In this document: positions 6,524-13,381 of the stretch, piece by piece
Layout of the letters: each line of letters opens with the position of its first letter
How positions within the stretch are numbered: position 1 is the stretch's first letter
Source of the DNA: a virus
Virus record (IMG/VR): IMGVR_UViG_3300031857_000711
Location: 1-34,127 of that record
Strand: one strand, 5' to 3'
DNA length: 34,127 nt
Made by a program: the position numbers and the translations under genes
The notes under the pieces: model-generated
What the model was told of the DNA's origin: nothing
What the model saw: only the letters and a program-made list of their open reading frames with translations
The model's database searches: none

Positions 6524-8137
6524 ATGAAAACTATCAAAGAGTGGTTTCAATTATTACCACAAGCAATAAGAGACAAGGCAGCAATTAACTACATCATCCA
6601 GAAAGGTGCTGACTCTTATGAAAATCACACAGCAGAGTCACTTAAAAATGCAGTAGACTCCTTTGTATGGAGTGAGACAACAGAAGGACAAGATTACTGG
6701 TATACAATTAAGCAATCATGTAATGGTGACCAATATTGTCAAGGTATTACCATGTCATCATCATTCATTAAGATGCTGAGAAGTATTGAGAATAGTAGTG
6801 ATATTGCAAGGTTGCTACTGACACCAATGTACACTACCATCACAGATTTTGCTGACTACATCACCATGCGAGGTGATATGGGAAGTTATCTACCTAATGG
6901 CAGAGAGCATAAGACTAATGATGAAGGGAAATGGAGTAGAGATGGTAGACAAGAAATGAAGATTGGAAAACTTGCAAGAAAGCTACTGAGACAATCATAC
7001 ATAGATACTTTGACAGATGCAGATTTTGAGAAGTTCACTAATTGTGTCAAGTCTTATATTTCTTTGATAGGTGATGATGATGGTGATGGTAAGAAATTAG
7101 AATTGAGACTGATTGAAGGTGATGATATTTATGATGCGTATGATGCAGATAATTATAGCACAATATTGGGGAAGGATAGCAACTTATGGGGAAGTTGTAT
7201 GAGACATGAAGAGTGTAGAGACTGGTTAAGTATTTATGCAGATAACAAAAAAGTATGCCAGTTGCTAATTGCAGAGGACACAGAAAAAAAGATATTAGGC
7301 AGAGCAATTATCTGGAAGTTAGATGATGGTAGAGTGGCAATGGACACCATCTACTCACCAGATAGTATAAGAGAAACTTTTTTCAATTATGCTATCAAAG
7401 AAGGATGGTATTACAAGTCATCACAATCATGTCATAATCATAATTTTGATAGATTTGATGGTGAGTATCATCAAGAGTCTAATTTCAATAGAGCAATCGT
7501 AACACTTACACATCATCAATATGATGTCTACCCATATATGGATAGTTTATATTATTTAAGCACTGATGGTAGACTAAGCAATGAAATGTTCACTGGTGAT
7601 AAATTCTACATATTAAGAGACACTGGTGGAGGATATGAGAGGGGTGGATATGTAGAGTGTGAGTGGAGTGGAAGATGGGTAGATGAGGAAGAGACTACCT
7701 ATGTAGATTATGAGAGACCTAATGGACAACAATTGGATGGTAGAATACATCAAGATGAACTGGTATGCACAATTGATGAAGATTGGATATTAAGTGAAGA
7801 TGCAGTTGAAGAGTATAGCACTGGTGATTGGTATTTAAGAAATGATGAAAGGATTGTGAATGTACCATCAAGGGATGAATATAGACTGCTTGAGGATTGC
7901 ACATATAGTGATTATCATAGTCAGTATATATTGAGTGATGAGGTAGTTCAAACTGGTGATGGACATATCATACATGAAGATGAGGCAGTGGAGTGCTGTA
8001 TTGATGGATTAATGTATGATGAAGATGATATCATGACAGAAATAATTGATGGCATCACATATAAATTCCATCAAGACAATCAAGAACAATTTTTCGAACA
8101 ATTTAAACAAGTAAGCAATGAGACAGGAGTTAATTAA
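6524..8137 (+). CDS. Large hypothetical protein with degenerate C-terminal repeats
   Basis: 537 residues. I do not recognise a named family. The N-terminal 200 residues are helical. The middle holds GSCM (223-226), then LSIYADNKKVCQLLI and GRAIIW (259-264) followed by MDTIYSPD, a block that looks like a folded domain. Residues about 376-515 form a chain of short modules of 15-20 residues, each an aromatic/hydrophobic stretch followed by an acidic pair and Val or Ile (for example DEDWILSEDAVEE, GDWYLRNDERIV, QYILSDEVV, HIIHEDEAVE, GLMYDEDDIM). The protein is rich in Asp, Glu and Tyr. The stop overlaps the peptidase gene by 20 bases, so the two are probably made together. It could be a scaffold or an inhibitor; nothing shows which. 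Confidence 0.8.
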   Translation: MKTIKEWFQLLPQAIRDKAAINYIIQKGADSYENHTAESLKNAVDSFVWSETTEGQDYWYTIKQSCNGDQYCQGITMSSSFIKMLRSIENSSDIARLLLTPMYTTITDFADYITMRGDMGSYLPNGREHKTNDEGKWSRDGRQEMKIGKLARKLLRQSYIDTLTDADFEKFTNCVKSYISLIGDDDGDGKKLELRLIEGDDIYDAYDADNYSTILGKDSNLWGSCMRHEECRDWLSIYADNKKVCQLLIAEDTEKKILGRAIIWKLDDGRVAMDTIYSPDSIRETFFNYAIKEGWYYKSSQSCHNHNFDRFDGEYHQESNFNRAIVTLTHHQYDVYPYMDSLYYLSTDGRLSNEMFTGDKFYILRDTGGGYERGGYVECEWSGRWVDEEETTYVDYERPNGQQLDGRIHQDELVCTIDEDWILSEDAVEEYSTGDWYLRNDERIVNVPSRDEYRLLEDCTYSDYHSQYILSDEVVQTGDGHIIHEDEAVECCIDGLMYDEDDIMTEIIDGITYKFHQDNQEQFFEQFKQVSNETGVN

Positions 8138-9086
8138 TGTACTAAGTGTGCAAAGTGAATCTTATAATAGCACTATGATGGAATCTTATATTACACACCA
8201 GATAGAAAGCATGGGACTAACTGCAATACATGACAAGGGAAATATCTATTGTATTAAAGGGATTGCAGATACTTACCCATGTATTGTTTCTCACATGGAT
8301 AGTGTGCATAAGATAATACCAGATGATGACTATCATATCATGTTTGATGATCGTATGGCAATGGGTATAAATTTAGCTACCATGAAGCCCACTGGATGTG
8401 GAGGTGATGACAAAGTGGGTATCTATGCTTGTCTAAGATTATTACAAGAGTATGAATGTATCAAAGTAGCTTTTTTCAAAGATGAAGAAGTGGGATGTGA
8501 TGGTAGCTATGATGCAGATGTAGAATTTTTTAAGGATGTAAGATTCATACTGCAATGTGATAGAAGAGGTAACACAGATTTTGTGAATGAAATATATGGC
8601 ACCCAGTTGCAGAATAAGAAATTCAAAAAGCAAGTAGCACCACTACTTAGAAATCATGGCTACAATTTTAGCAGTGGAATGTTGACAGATGTTTATGCAC
8701 TTACACAGATAGGAGTAAGCGTGTCAGTTGCTAACATATCATGTGGTTATTACAATCCACATTGTGATGATGAGATTGTGATGTTTGAAGATGTTGACAA
8801 CTGCTTAGACTTATGTAGAGCAATCTTTGACACTCTGGAGGACACATATCCAGTGCAAAGGCAAAAAGCGTATAAGAGTCTATCAAAATACAACTACAAT
8901 AGATACAGCTATGATTATGATGATTTTGAGACTGGATGGGGAGCTACTACACCAGTGAAGGACACATCCACTACTGATATTGAAATATGCGAAGGATGCA
9001 ATGAATGGAGGCTCACAAAGGATATTGAGTATGTGTATAAGTATAGCACTTATATGTGTAAGGATTGTGTTGAAGTGTATAGTTAA
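8118..9086 (+). CDS. Predicted di-zinc peptidase (M20/M28/PepT-like) with C-terminal zinc ribbon
   Basis: 322 residues. All metal-site motifs of the co-catalytic zinc exopeptidase fold appear in order: SHMD (H59, D61), GGDD (D97, D98), DEE (E123, E124 as catalytic base and ligand), QCD (D148) and NPHCDDE (H215). This resembles tripeptidase T and related aminopeptidases, but it is short and seems to lack most or all of the inserted dimerisation domain of M20 enzymes. After about residue 255 comes a Tyr-rich linker and a zinc ribbon with C291, C294, C314 and C317, which may supply substrate or partner binding. The substrate is unknown; small peptides or a modified host or signalling molecule are possible. 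It overlaps the preceding gene by 20 bases and is followed by a strong terminator. Confidence 0.72.
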   Translation: MRQELINVLSVQSESYNSTMMESYITHQIESMGLTAIHDKGNIYCIKGIADTYPCIVSHMDSVHKIIPDDDYHIMFDDRMAMGINLATMKPTGCGGDDKVGIYACLRLLQEYECIKVAFFKDEEVGCDGSYDADVEFFKDVRFILQCDRRGNTDFVNEIYGTQLQNKKFKKQVAPLLRNHGYNFSSGMLTDVYALTQIGVSVSVANISCGYYNPHCDDEIVMFEDVDNCLDLCRAIFDTLEDTYPVQRQKAYKSLSKYNYNRYSYDYDDFETGWGATTPVKDTSTTDIEICEGCNEWRLTKDIEYVYKYSTYMCKDCVEVYS

Positions 9087-9111
9087 CCAGATACACATAT
9101 AATATTGACAA

Positions 9112-9139
9112 GGGAAGCATCACAAGTGCTTCCCTTTTT
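9112..9139 (+). terminator. Rho-independent terminator after the peptidase cassette
   Basis: Perfect 8-bp stem GGGAAGCA / TGCTTCCC with a 7-base loop, followed by five T. It lies 25 bp after the peptidase stop and separates the 6.3-9.1 kb cassette from the replication genes. Confidence 0.88.
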
Positions 9140-9283
9140 GGGTGAAAAGAAGCCTTGATATTAAGAAAGCTAATTTAAAGACTATTTAAGCCACTTAAAA
9201 TTAAAAATGATGTAACTACCTTACCAACATATTAGATGTGCTTATTTTGGCTAAAAATAGGCAAAGAATTGATTTTTAGATGC

Positions 9284-9327
9284 ATGTCAATATATGTCAT
9301 GCAATGTCAATACTATATTGATGTTGC
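9284..9327. repeat. Direct ATGTCAATA repeats and an inverted repeat
   Basis: ATGTCAATA occurs at 9284-9292 and again at 9304-9312, 20 bp apart (about two helical turns). The second copy lies in an inverted repeat, GCAATGTCAATA (9301-9312) and TATTGATGTTGC (9316-9327), matching at 10 of 12 positions around CTA. It is a plausible protein binding site next to the iterons. Confidence 0.45.
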
Positions 9328-9372
9328 AACATTGTTGACTATGCAACTAATTACCAGTTGCTAAATATCTTA

Positions 9373-9473
9373 GCCAAAAACCTGCCAAAAATCTTCTATG
9401 GGCATAGCCAAAAATCCAGCAAAAACTCCCAAAAACCTGCCAAAAATCCATGACAAAAATCTGTGACAAAAAC
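9373..9473 (+). repeat. Eight helically phased CAAAAA iterons
   Basis: The unit is roughly (G/C)CCAAAAA(C/T)C. CAAAAA cores begin at 9375, 9386, 9409, 9420, 9430, 9441, 9454 and 9467, so spacings are 11, 23, 11, 10, 11, 13 and 13 bases. All are in the same orientation and close to one or two helical turns apart. The array runs directly into AT-rich DNA. Confidence 0.6.
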
Positions 9474-9553
9474 CTTTTTAACAATAAATTAACTAAAATA
9501 AATTAAAATATCACAAATAATATATAATTTTACCAAACCAAAACAAAAAACCA

Positions 9554-9760
9554 ATGCACCAATTAATTACCTTAACCCATCCTATGAAGTGTGCTATTAC
9601 TGGCATACTCATTGACAAAGGCGAACAAGCCTATTACAGCCATGAGACAAAAAACTGCATACACCCATTAGAGTATGAGAGTAATATGTCTAAAGCCAAG
9701 ATAGGAGACCCAAAAACTTATTTCAGCAGATTATCTAAACTAAACACCAAAAATCCTTAG
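9554..9760 (+). CDS. Hypothetical protein (68 aa)
   Basis: Starts MHQLITLTHPMKCAITGILI. It has two Cys separated by about 22 residues and no clear metal motif, and the C-terminus is basic. It is the first gene after the candidate origin. Its TAG is followed by the next ATG after two bases. No family is recognised. An internal Met at residue 11 (MKCAITG) is a possible alternative start. Confidence 0.6.
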   Translation: MHQLITLTHPMKCAITGILIDKGEQAYYSHETKNCIHPLEYESNMSKAKIGDPKTYFSRLSKLNTKNP

Positions 9761-9762
9761 AT

Positions 9763-9900
9763 ATGCCATTTTCTACTTGCTGTGGAGCACATACCAATTA
9801 TCCAGAGATTAACCTATGTCCAGAGTGCTTAGAATACTGCGACTGGGAAGATGAAGAAGAAACCAACGAAGAAACAACAACAACACCAAAAAACCCATAA
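9763..9900 (+). CDS. Small cysteine-rich, acidic-tailed protein (45 aa)
   Basis: Begins MPFSTCCGAHTNYPEINLCP. A CC pair near the N-terminus and C-x2-C (CPEC) about 13 residues later could bind one zinc. The second half is acidic and Thr-rich (DWEDEEETNEE). It lies exactly between its neighbours, with two bases before its ATG and one base between its TAA and the next ATG. It is short enough to be missed by gene callers. Confidence 0.6.
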   Translation: MPFSTCCGAHTNYPEINLCPECLEYCDWEDEEETNEETTTTPKNP

Positions 9901-9901
9901 C

Positions 9902-10102
9902 ATGAAAAACCTACAATTTATCGAAGAGCTCGACTTTTTACTTAACGAAACTTTTTATTTTACCAGACAAGACGGAATGATTGTTTCTGGGTCAATGTCT
10001 AAAGATTATGATAAGGCGTATTCAATATACAGCAATATGATTAAAGGACAACCTAAGAGCCAAGAAAGAGTATTGTTCGAGGTACTAATCCCATCAAACT
10101 AA
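9902..10102 (+). CDS. Hypothetical protein (66 aa)
   Basis: Starts MKNLQFIEELDFLLNE. A longer reading from 9851 is open, but its extra 17 residues (Lys/Gln-rich) overlap the preceding zinc-ribbon-like gene in another frame. The ATG at 9902, one base after that gene's TAA, fits the operon spacing better. No domain is recognised. Confidence 0.6.
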   Translation: MKNLQFIEELDFLLNETFYFTRQDGMIVSGSMSKDYDKAYSIYSNMIKGQPKSQERVLFEVLIPSN

Positions 10103-10106
10103 ACAA

Positions 10107-10343
10107 ATGAATCAAAAACTATCCCTTGAACAAAAGAAAAAAGGCATCAAAGAAGAGTTTACCTATGTGAACAGCAACGGCAGAATCTCAAAACAATACA
10201 CCTACAAAGGCATGATTATCAAATGGGATAACATGATACTAAATGGTAAATGGTTTTACTGGAGACATAGCTATTACGCCTCACTTGATGCAGCAGTACA
10301 AGGAATAGACAGACACTTAAAAATTTATAACAAAAACAAATAA
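10107..10343 (+). CDS. Hypothetical protein (78 aa)
   Basis: A basic protein with many aromatic residues (KWFYWRHSYYASL around residues 48-60) and an N-terminal Lys-rich helix. No family is recognised. It sits in a run of small plus-strand genes with gaps of 4 bases before it and 2 after. Confidence 0.6.
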   Translation: MNQKLSLEQKKKGIKEEFTYVNSNGRISKQYTYKGMIIKWDNMILNGKWFYWRHSYYASLDAAVQGIDRHLKIYNKNK

Positions 10344-10345
10344 AC

Positions 10346-10639
10346 ATGGACAACCAAGAAACACAATTAGTAGAAAAAACATTAACGCCTATTTTCCCTT
10401 GTGAGTGGTGCTTTAAGTTTGGCGATAATGAGCCACAAGTATTTGCAGCAACCAATGAAAAAATAGATGACCAAGAACCAGCTATTAGATTGATGTTACC
10501 TAATACGGAAGAGACATCAGTAACATTCCAAGATGACGACAACACTTTCACATTATTCTGCAGACCATTAACAGAAGCAGGACAAGTATTAATTAACCAA
10601 AACAACCAACTACAAGATGATTCAAGTAACGGATTATAG
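10346..10639 (+). CDS. Hypothetical acidic protein (97 aa)
   Basis: Starts MDNQETQLVEKTLTPIF. It has three Cys (CEWC and a later FCRP), many Asp and Glu, and an Asn/Gln-rich C-terminus. Nothing points to a function. Its end overlaps the next ATG by 23 bases. Confidence 0.6.
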   Translation: MDNQETQLVEKTLTPIFPCEWCFKFGDNEPQVFAATNEKIDDQEPAIRLMLPNTEETSVTFQDDDNTFTLFCRPLTEAGQVLINQNNQLQDDSSNGL

Positions 10640-10817
10640 AGCAATGCTTAGACATGGAGATATGAAAAAAATCTGTGCTATCACTGGGCTTTCACCATAC
10701 CTATTAAAGACAAGATTAGAGAAGCACGATTACGAGACAGTTGAAATAGTAAAAACTTACTACGCCAACAAGTTAGAAGCACTTAAAAACCAAATCAATG
10801 ACTACAGCGAAATTTAG
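10617..10817 (+). CDS. Small helix-turn-helix-like protein (66 aa)
   Basis: The stretch GDMKKICAITGLSPYLLKTRL (residues 14-34) has the pattern of a helix-turn-helix: helix, Gly-Leu-Ser turn, second helix. A basic helical C-terminus follows. It may be a small DNA-binding regulator, and is the only regulator-like early gene I noticed. It overlaps the gene before by 23 bases and the DnaA-like gene after by 20 bases. Confidence 0.5.
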   Translation: MIQVTDYRAMLRHGDMKKICAITGLSPYLLKTRLEKHDYETVEIVKTYYANKLEALKNQINDYSEI

Positions 10818-11169
10818 AATGACACGCAAGTCTTTACTAAGACCAAAAAACTATGAGGTAGATAAGGTTATAGTAGATAATGTAATCAATAATGCGGCTA
10901 AAGTATTTAATATAAGGCCTATTATGATTACAAATAAAGGTAGATATAGAGAGAATGTACTTGCACGAAATATGTGCTTTTATATCCTTCATGTTCACTA
11001 TAAACAAAAATCCGCCCAAATTGCCCCATACTTTAAAAGAGATAGGACTACAGTTTTACATGGCATAAACACTTTCGCAAACGATGTTGAAGTAGTGCCA
11101 TATTACATGGAGAAATATCAAGAAGTAAGAAAGAAGATTAAGGTACCTAAATTATATTCAGACAAATAA
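10798..11169 (+). CDS. Free-standing DnaA domain IV-like protein (123 aa)
   Basis: Residues about 24-95 resemble the DNA-binding domain of DnaA: an opening helix (VDNVINNAAKVFNI), a basic loop (NKGRYRENVLARNM), and the recognition segment RDRTTVLHGI at 81-90, close to the DnaA signature D-H-T-T-V-L-H. The AAA+ ATPase of full-length DnaA is absent. It could bind phage origin DNA, recruit host DnaA or compete with it; the family does not settle this. It lies 1.2 kb after the iteron block and before the recombination and helicase genes. Confidence 0.72.
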   Translation: MTTAKFRMTRKSLLRPKNYEVDKVIVDNVINNAAKVFNIRPIMITNKGRYRENVLARNMCFYILHVHYKQKSAQIAPYFKRDRTTVLHGINTFANDVEVVPYYMEKYQEVRKKIKVPKLYSDK

Positions 11170-11180
11170 AAACAAACACT

Positions 11181-11363
11181 ATGGGATGGAAATCAACAGT
11201 AGATATTACAAGAGCAGATGCTTATAATATGATAGCCTTATATTTTAGTACTGTTATGCAAATGTCTGATGAAGAATTGACTGACTTACTTGAAACACTT
11301 GGATTTGGTGATAACCTAAATTTACCATATGTTGGACACAATTTTAATATTATATATTCTTAA
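11181..11363 (+). CDS. Hypothetical protein (60 aa)
   Basis: Starts MGWKSTVDITRADAYNMIAL. A helical acidic middle (SDEELTDLLETLGFG) is followed by a GHNF motif near the C-terminus. I have an impression of similar short proteins in other Bacteroidota phages, but no function is known to me. The leader AAAACAAACACT before its ATG is repeated before the next gene. Confidence 0.6.
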   Translation: MGWKSTVDITRADAYNMIALYFSTVMQMSDEELTDLLETLGFGDNLNLPYVGHNFNIIYS

Positions 11364-11373
11364 AACAAACACT

Positions 11374-11583
11374 ATGTATTCTACATTTCACCAACTTTCA
11401 GAACAAGACAAAAAACTATTTGTAGCTAAGATTCTACATGAGATTAACTACAGCCAAGAGTCTTACAACCTAATCAGTAGATTAGTAAACTATTGGGAAC
11501 ACAATCCAATAGTAGAAGCATCCTATTTTAACCAACCAATTAACACAACCAAAAAACTAAATTATGAGCACAGAATTAACTAA
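11374..11583 (+). CDS. Hypothetical protein (69 aa)
   Basis: Starts MYSTFHQLSEQDKKLFVAKI, mostly helical. An ATG at 11329 in the same frame would add 15 residues but overlaps the previous gene. The ATG at 11374 is preceded by AAACAAACACT, the same leader as the gene at 11181, so I prefer it. It overlaps the next gene by 20 bases. No domain is recognised. Confidence 0.6.
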   Translation: MYSTFHQLSEQDKKLFVAKILHEINYSQESYNLISRLVNYWEHNPIVEASYFNQPINTTKKLNYEHRIN

Positions 11584-12259
11584 TCAACCGAGGTTTGATT
11601 TAATCAACTCGGACTCAATGCTAAACTTATCTAAAGATTTAGCGAAACTTATCAAAGAAAAAGGATTGTCAAGCAACATTCAAGGAAAGCAATTCGTTAA
11701 TGTTGAAGGATGGCAATTCGCTGGAGCTTCTTTAGGGTTAATGCCGATTATCACAGAAACTACGGACTTAACTCGAAGAGGCACAGAACCTGGTCAAGTA
11801 GAAATTAAGTACATGGCTAAGTGCGAAGTACGAAACATTAATACTGGTCAGTTAGTAGCTACTGGAGTAGCAATATGTAGCAACTTTGAGCATAGCAAAA
11901 AGAGATTTGATGAGTATGCAATCTTATCTATGGCACAGACAAGAGCAATCGGTAAGGCGTATCGTAACTTACTTGCATGGTTAATGAAAGCTGCAGGATT
12001 TGAAGCTACACCAGCAGAAGAGATGGACTTTGCACCATCAGAATCACCTAAAAAACCTTCTCAAACAGTTCAAGAAGTTGTAGCAGAAATAGTAGAAGAA
12101 GAAGAAATAGATATTGATGCTATTAAGATGGAGATTGCTAATTGTACTAAAGTAAAACAACTAACAGATTTGTACTTTGGATATAAGCAATTATTTGATA
12201 GTAACGAAACTTTAAAGAAGTTATTGTCTATGAAAAAAGAAAACCTAACCAAAAAATAA
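11564..12259 (+). CDS. Putative phage recombination protein, ssDNA-annealing type
   Basis: 231 residues. The core is VNVEGWQFAGASLGLMP (about residues 46-62), a mixed strand region with KCEVRNINTGQLVATG, and the highly conserved-looking SMAQTRAIGKAYRNLL followed by AAGFEATPAEEM. Similar blocks occur in many phage proteins next to replication genes and recall ERF/Rad52-type annealing proteins, but I cannot confirm the assignment from sequence alone. The C-terminal 70 residues are an acidic linker plus a helical tail. It is followed four bases later by a 154-aa gene that is likely its partner. Confidence 0.45.
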   Translation: MSTELTNQPRFDLINSDSMLNLSKDLAKLIKEKGLSSNIQGKQFVNVEGWQFAGASLGLMPIITETTDLTRRGTEPGQVEIKYMAKCEVRNINTGQLVATGVAICSNFEHSKKRFDEYAILSMAQTRAIGKAYRNLLAWLMKAAGFEATPAEEMDFAPSESPKKPSQTVQEVVAEIVEEEEIDIDAIKMEIANCTKVKQLTDLYFGYKQLFDSNETLKKLLSMKKENLTKK

Positions 12260-12263
12260 AACT

Positions 12264-12728
12264 ATGAGTTTAGAATTATTACCAAAAGTAGAACTTAGTT
12301 CTATCGAACCATCAAAGTTTAGCATTGAGTTGCTAAAACAAACTATCGTACAACATTTTAGAGAGACTGGAGACAACCCACTTGAGATGCTTGTTAAGGC
12401 AGAGGCTATCATTCAGCTTTTAGATGGCATTAGAGCCGATTTAAAGGAAGATGTGGTAGATATACTTTCATCGCATCCACAAGGCAAAGCAGAGGTCTTA
12501 GGAGCAGAAGTAAGTAAGTTTGAATCTGGAGTAAAGTATGCTTATGATGGCGACTATACTTGGCTTAAAATGAACCAAGAATTAGAAGCTATTAAATTTA
12601 AGCAGAAAGAAAGAGAATCATTACTAAAGACAATCAAAGACCCATTGGTTGACCCAGAGACTGGTGAAATGATTTATCCAGCTCCTAAGTATAGCACAAC
12701 CACATTTAAAATCTCATTAAAGAAATAA
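12264..12728 (+). CDS. Hypothetical protein next to the recombination gene (154 aa)
   Basis: Mainly helical. Residues 30-70 (FRETGDNPLEMLVKAEAIIQLLDGIRADLKEDVVDIL) and a later KFESGVKYAYDGDYTWLKMN stretch suggest a compact phage-specific fold. A charged helix (LEAIKFKQKERESLLKTIKD) follows. The position four bases after the putative annealing protein suggests a shared role in recombination or DNA protection, which is inference only. Confidence 0.6.
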   Translation: MSLELLPKVELSSIEPSKFSIELLKQTIVQHFRETGDNPLEMLVKAEAIIQLLDGIRADLKEDVVDILSSHPQGKAEVLGAEVSKFESGVKYAYDGDYTWLKMNQELEAIKFKQKERESLLKTIKDPLVDPETGEMIYPAPKYSTTTFKISLKK

Positions 12729-12729
12729 C

Positions 12730-12888
12730 ATGAACCAACCAACAATGAACAATGAGCAGTTTGCTCTATGGGTAGCTTTAAGTTCTGGTATTGATAGTAA
12801 ACTGTTTGAAAGAGCAGATGAAATATTAAAGTGGCTTGATAAGAGCACAAAAAAACCTGCAATACCTATAACGCCTAAAGGCAAATAG
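12730..12888 (+). CDS. Small hypothetical protein (52 aa)
   Basis: Starts MNQPTMNNEQFALWVALSSG. One amphipathic helix is followed by a Lys/Pro-rich tail. The ATG comes one base after the preceding TAA, the typical spacing of this operon. It ends 9 bases before a hairpin with a T-run. No family is recognised. Confidence 0.55.
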   Translation: MNQPTMNNEQFALWVALSSGIDSKLFERADEILKWLDKSTKKPAIPITPKGK

Positions 12889-12897
12889 TAAACTTAC

Positions 12898-12969
12898 ACC
12901 ACCTCAAGATTATTTTAATATTAAAAAATAACAAACGTAGTAATTTGGGTTCCTTGGGGTGGTTTTTTT
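12898..12969 (+). terminator. Terminator-like hairpin with a long loop
   Basis: Arms ACCACCTCAAG (12898-12908) and CTTGGGGTGGT (12953-12963) pair along 11 bases with one G-T, around a 44-base AT-rich loop, and are followed by six further T. The T-run suggests intrinsic termination. The long loop is unusual and could hold a regulatory element that controls read-through into the helicase genes. Confidence 0.5.
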
Positions 12970-12975
12970 AAACTT

Positions 12976-13047
12976 ATGACAATCATTTTAACAATAGCAA
13001 TATGGGAATTAGGCAAAGCCTTATTCTATAAACTAATTAGCAAATGA
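12976..13047 (+). CDS. Possible leader peptide (23 aa)
   Basis: ATG to TGA, hydrophobic (MTIILTIAIWELGKALFYKL). Its TGA overlaps the next ATG (ATGA), which is the only strong argument for it. It lies directly after the hairpin. It may be a coupling leader or chance. Confidence 0.3.
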   Translation: MTIILTIAIWELGKALFYKLISK

Positions 13048-13205
13048 AAAATAGTCTAATATTTATTTACGAATTGATTTATTTTATACTAATTTCAGTT
13101 CCTTTATCACTTACAATATTATTTACAGCACACTTTATTTACGAACTAAAACGCATCATTAATGGGATTAGATTTAGAACCAAGAGGATTCGAGAACTCA
13201 ATTAA
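13044..13205 (+). CDS. Small single-pass membrane protein (53 aa)
   Basis: Residues about 4-34 are strongly hydrophobic (SLIFIYELIYFILISVPLSL and onward), followed by a basic C-terminus (RTKRIRELN) that would stay in the cytoplasm. It overlaps the 71-aa gene by 44 bases in another frame, which lowers confidence. No family is recognised. Confidence 0.4.
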   Translation: MKNSLIFIYELIYFILISVPLSLTILFTAHFIYELKRIINGIRFRTKRIRELN

Positions 13206-13377
13206 GGTTAGAATGATTTACCTTGATAACAAAGAAGAAGAGCAGTTTATATCCATCGCAGCAGCTAACAGAAAGACCAACATTAACGCACAAGCAATAC
13301 GAGAAGCACTTAATCCACTACAAAAGAAAAGATTTACCTATCAAAATCGATTAGTAGTGTTTCGTATAAAAAAATAA
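13162..13377 (+). CDS. Hypothetical protein (71 aa)
   Basis: A basic protein with a short strand-rich first half (VRMIYLDNKEEEQF) and a helix (NINAQAIREALNPLQKKRF). Met at residue 18 (base 13213) is an alternative start that would remove the overlap with the membrane ORF. It precedes the next gene by 4 bases. No family is recognised. Confidence 0.55.
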   Translation: MGLDLEPRGFENSIKVRMIYLDNKEEEQFISIAAANRKTNINAQAIREALNPLQKKRFTYQNRLVVFRIKK

Positions 13378-13381
13378 CCTT

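Larger units (their letters stand above)
9140..9553. other. Non-coding block, candidate replication origin
   Basis: 414 bp without a credible ORF between a terminator and the next gene. It contains a direct and inverted repeat at 9284-9327, eight phased CAAAAA iterons at 9373-9473, and a purely AT-rich stretch from 9480 to about 9535. Repeats followed by an easily melted region is the usual design of an iteron origin. A DnaA domain IV protein is encoded 1.2 kb downstream. Confidence 0.5.

Noticed and set aside
7047-7307. Minus-strand ORF rich in His and Cys
   Set aside because: Reverse complement of the Asp-rich 537-aa gene; His runs arise from GAT codons read backwards.
9373-9473. CRISPR array
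   Set aside because: Units are about 10 bp with no spacers of constant length; phased iterons fit better.
9140-9553. DnaA boxes in the candidate origin
   Set aside because: No close match to TTATNCACA was seen; only the CAAAAA iterons and ATGTCAATA repeats are supported.
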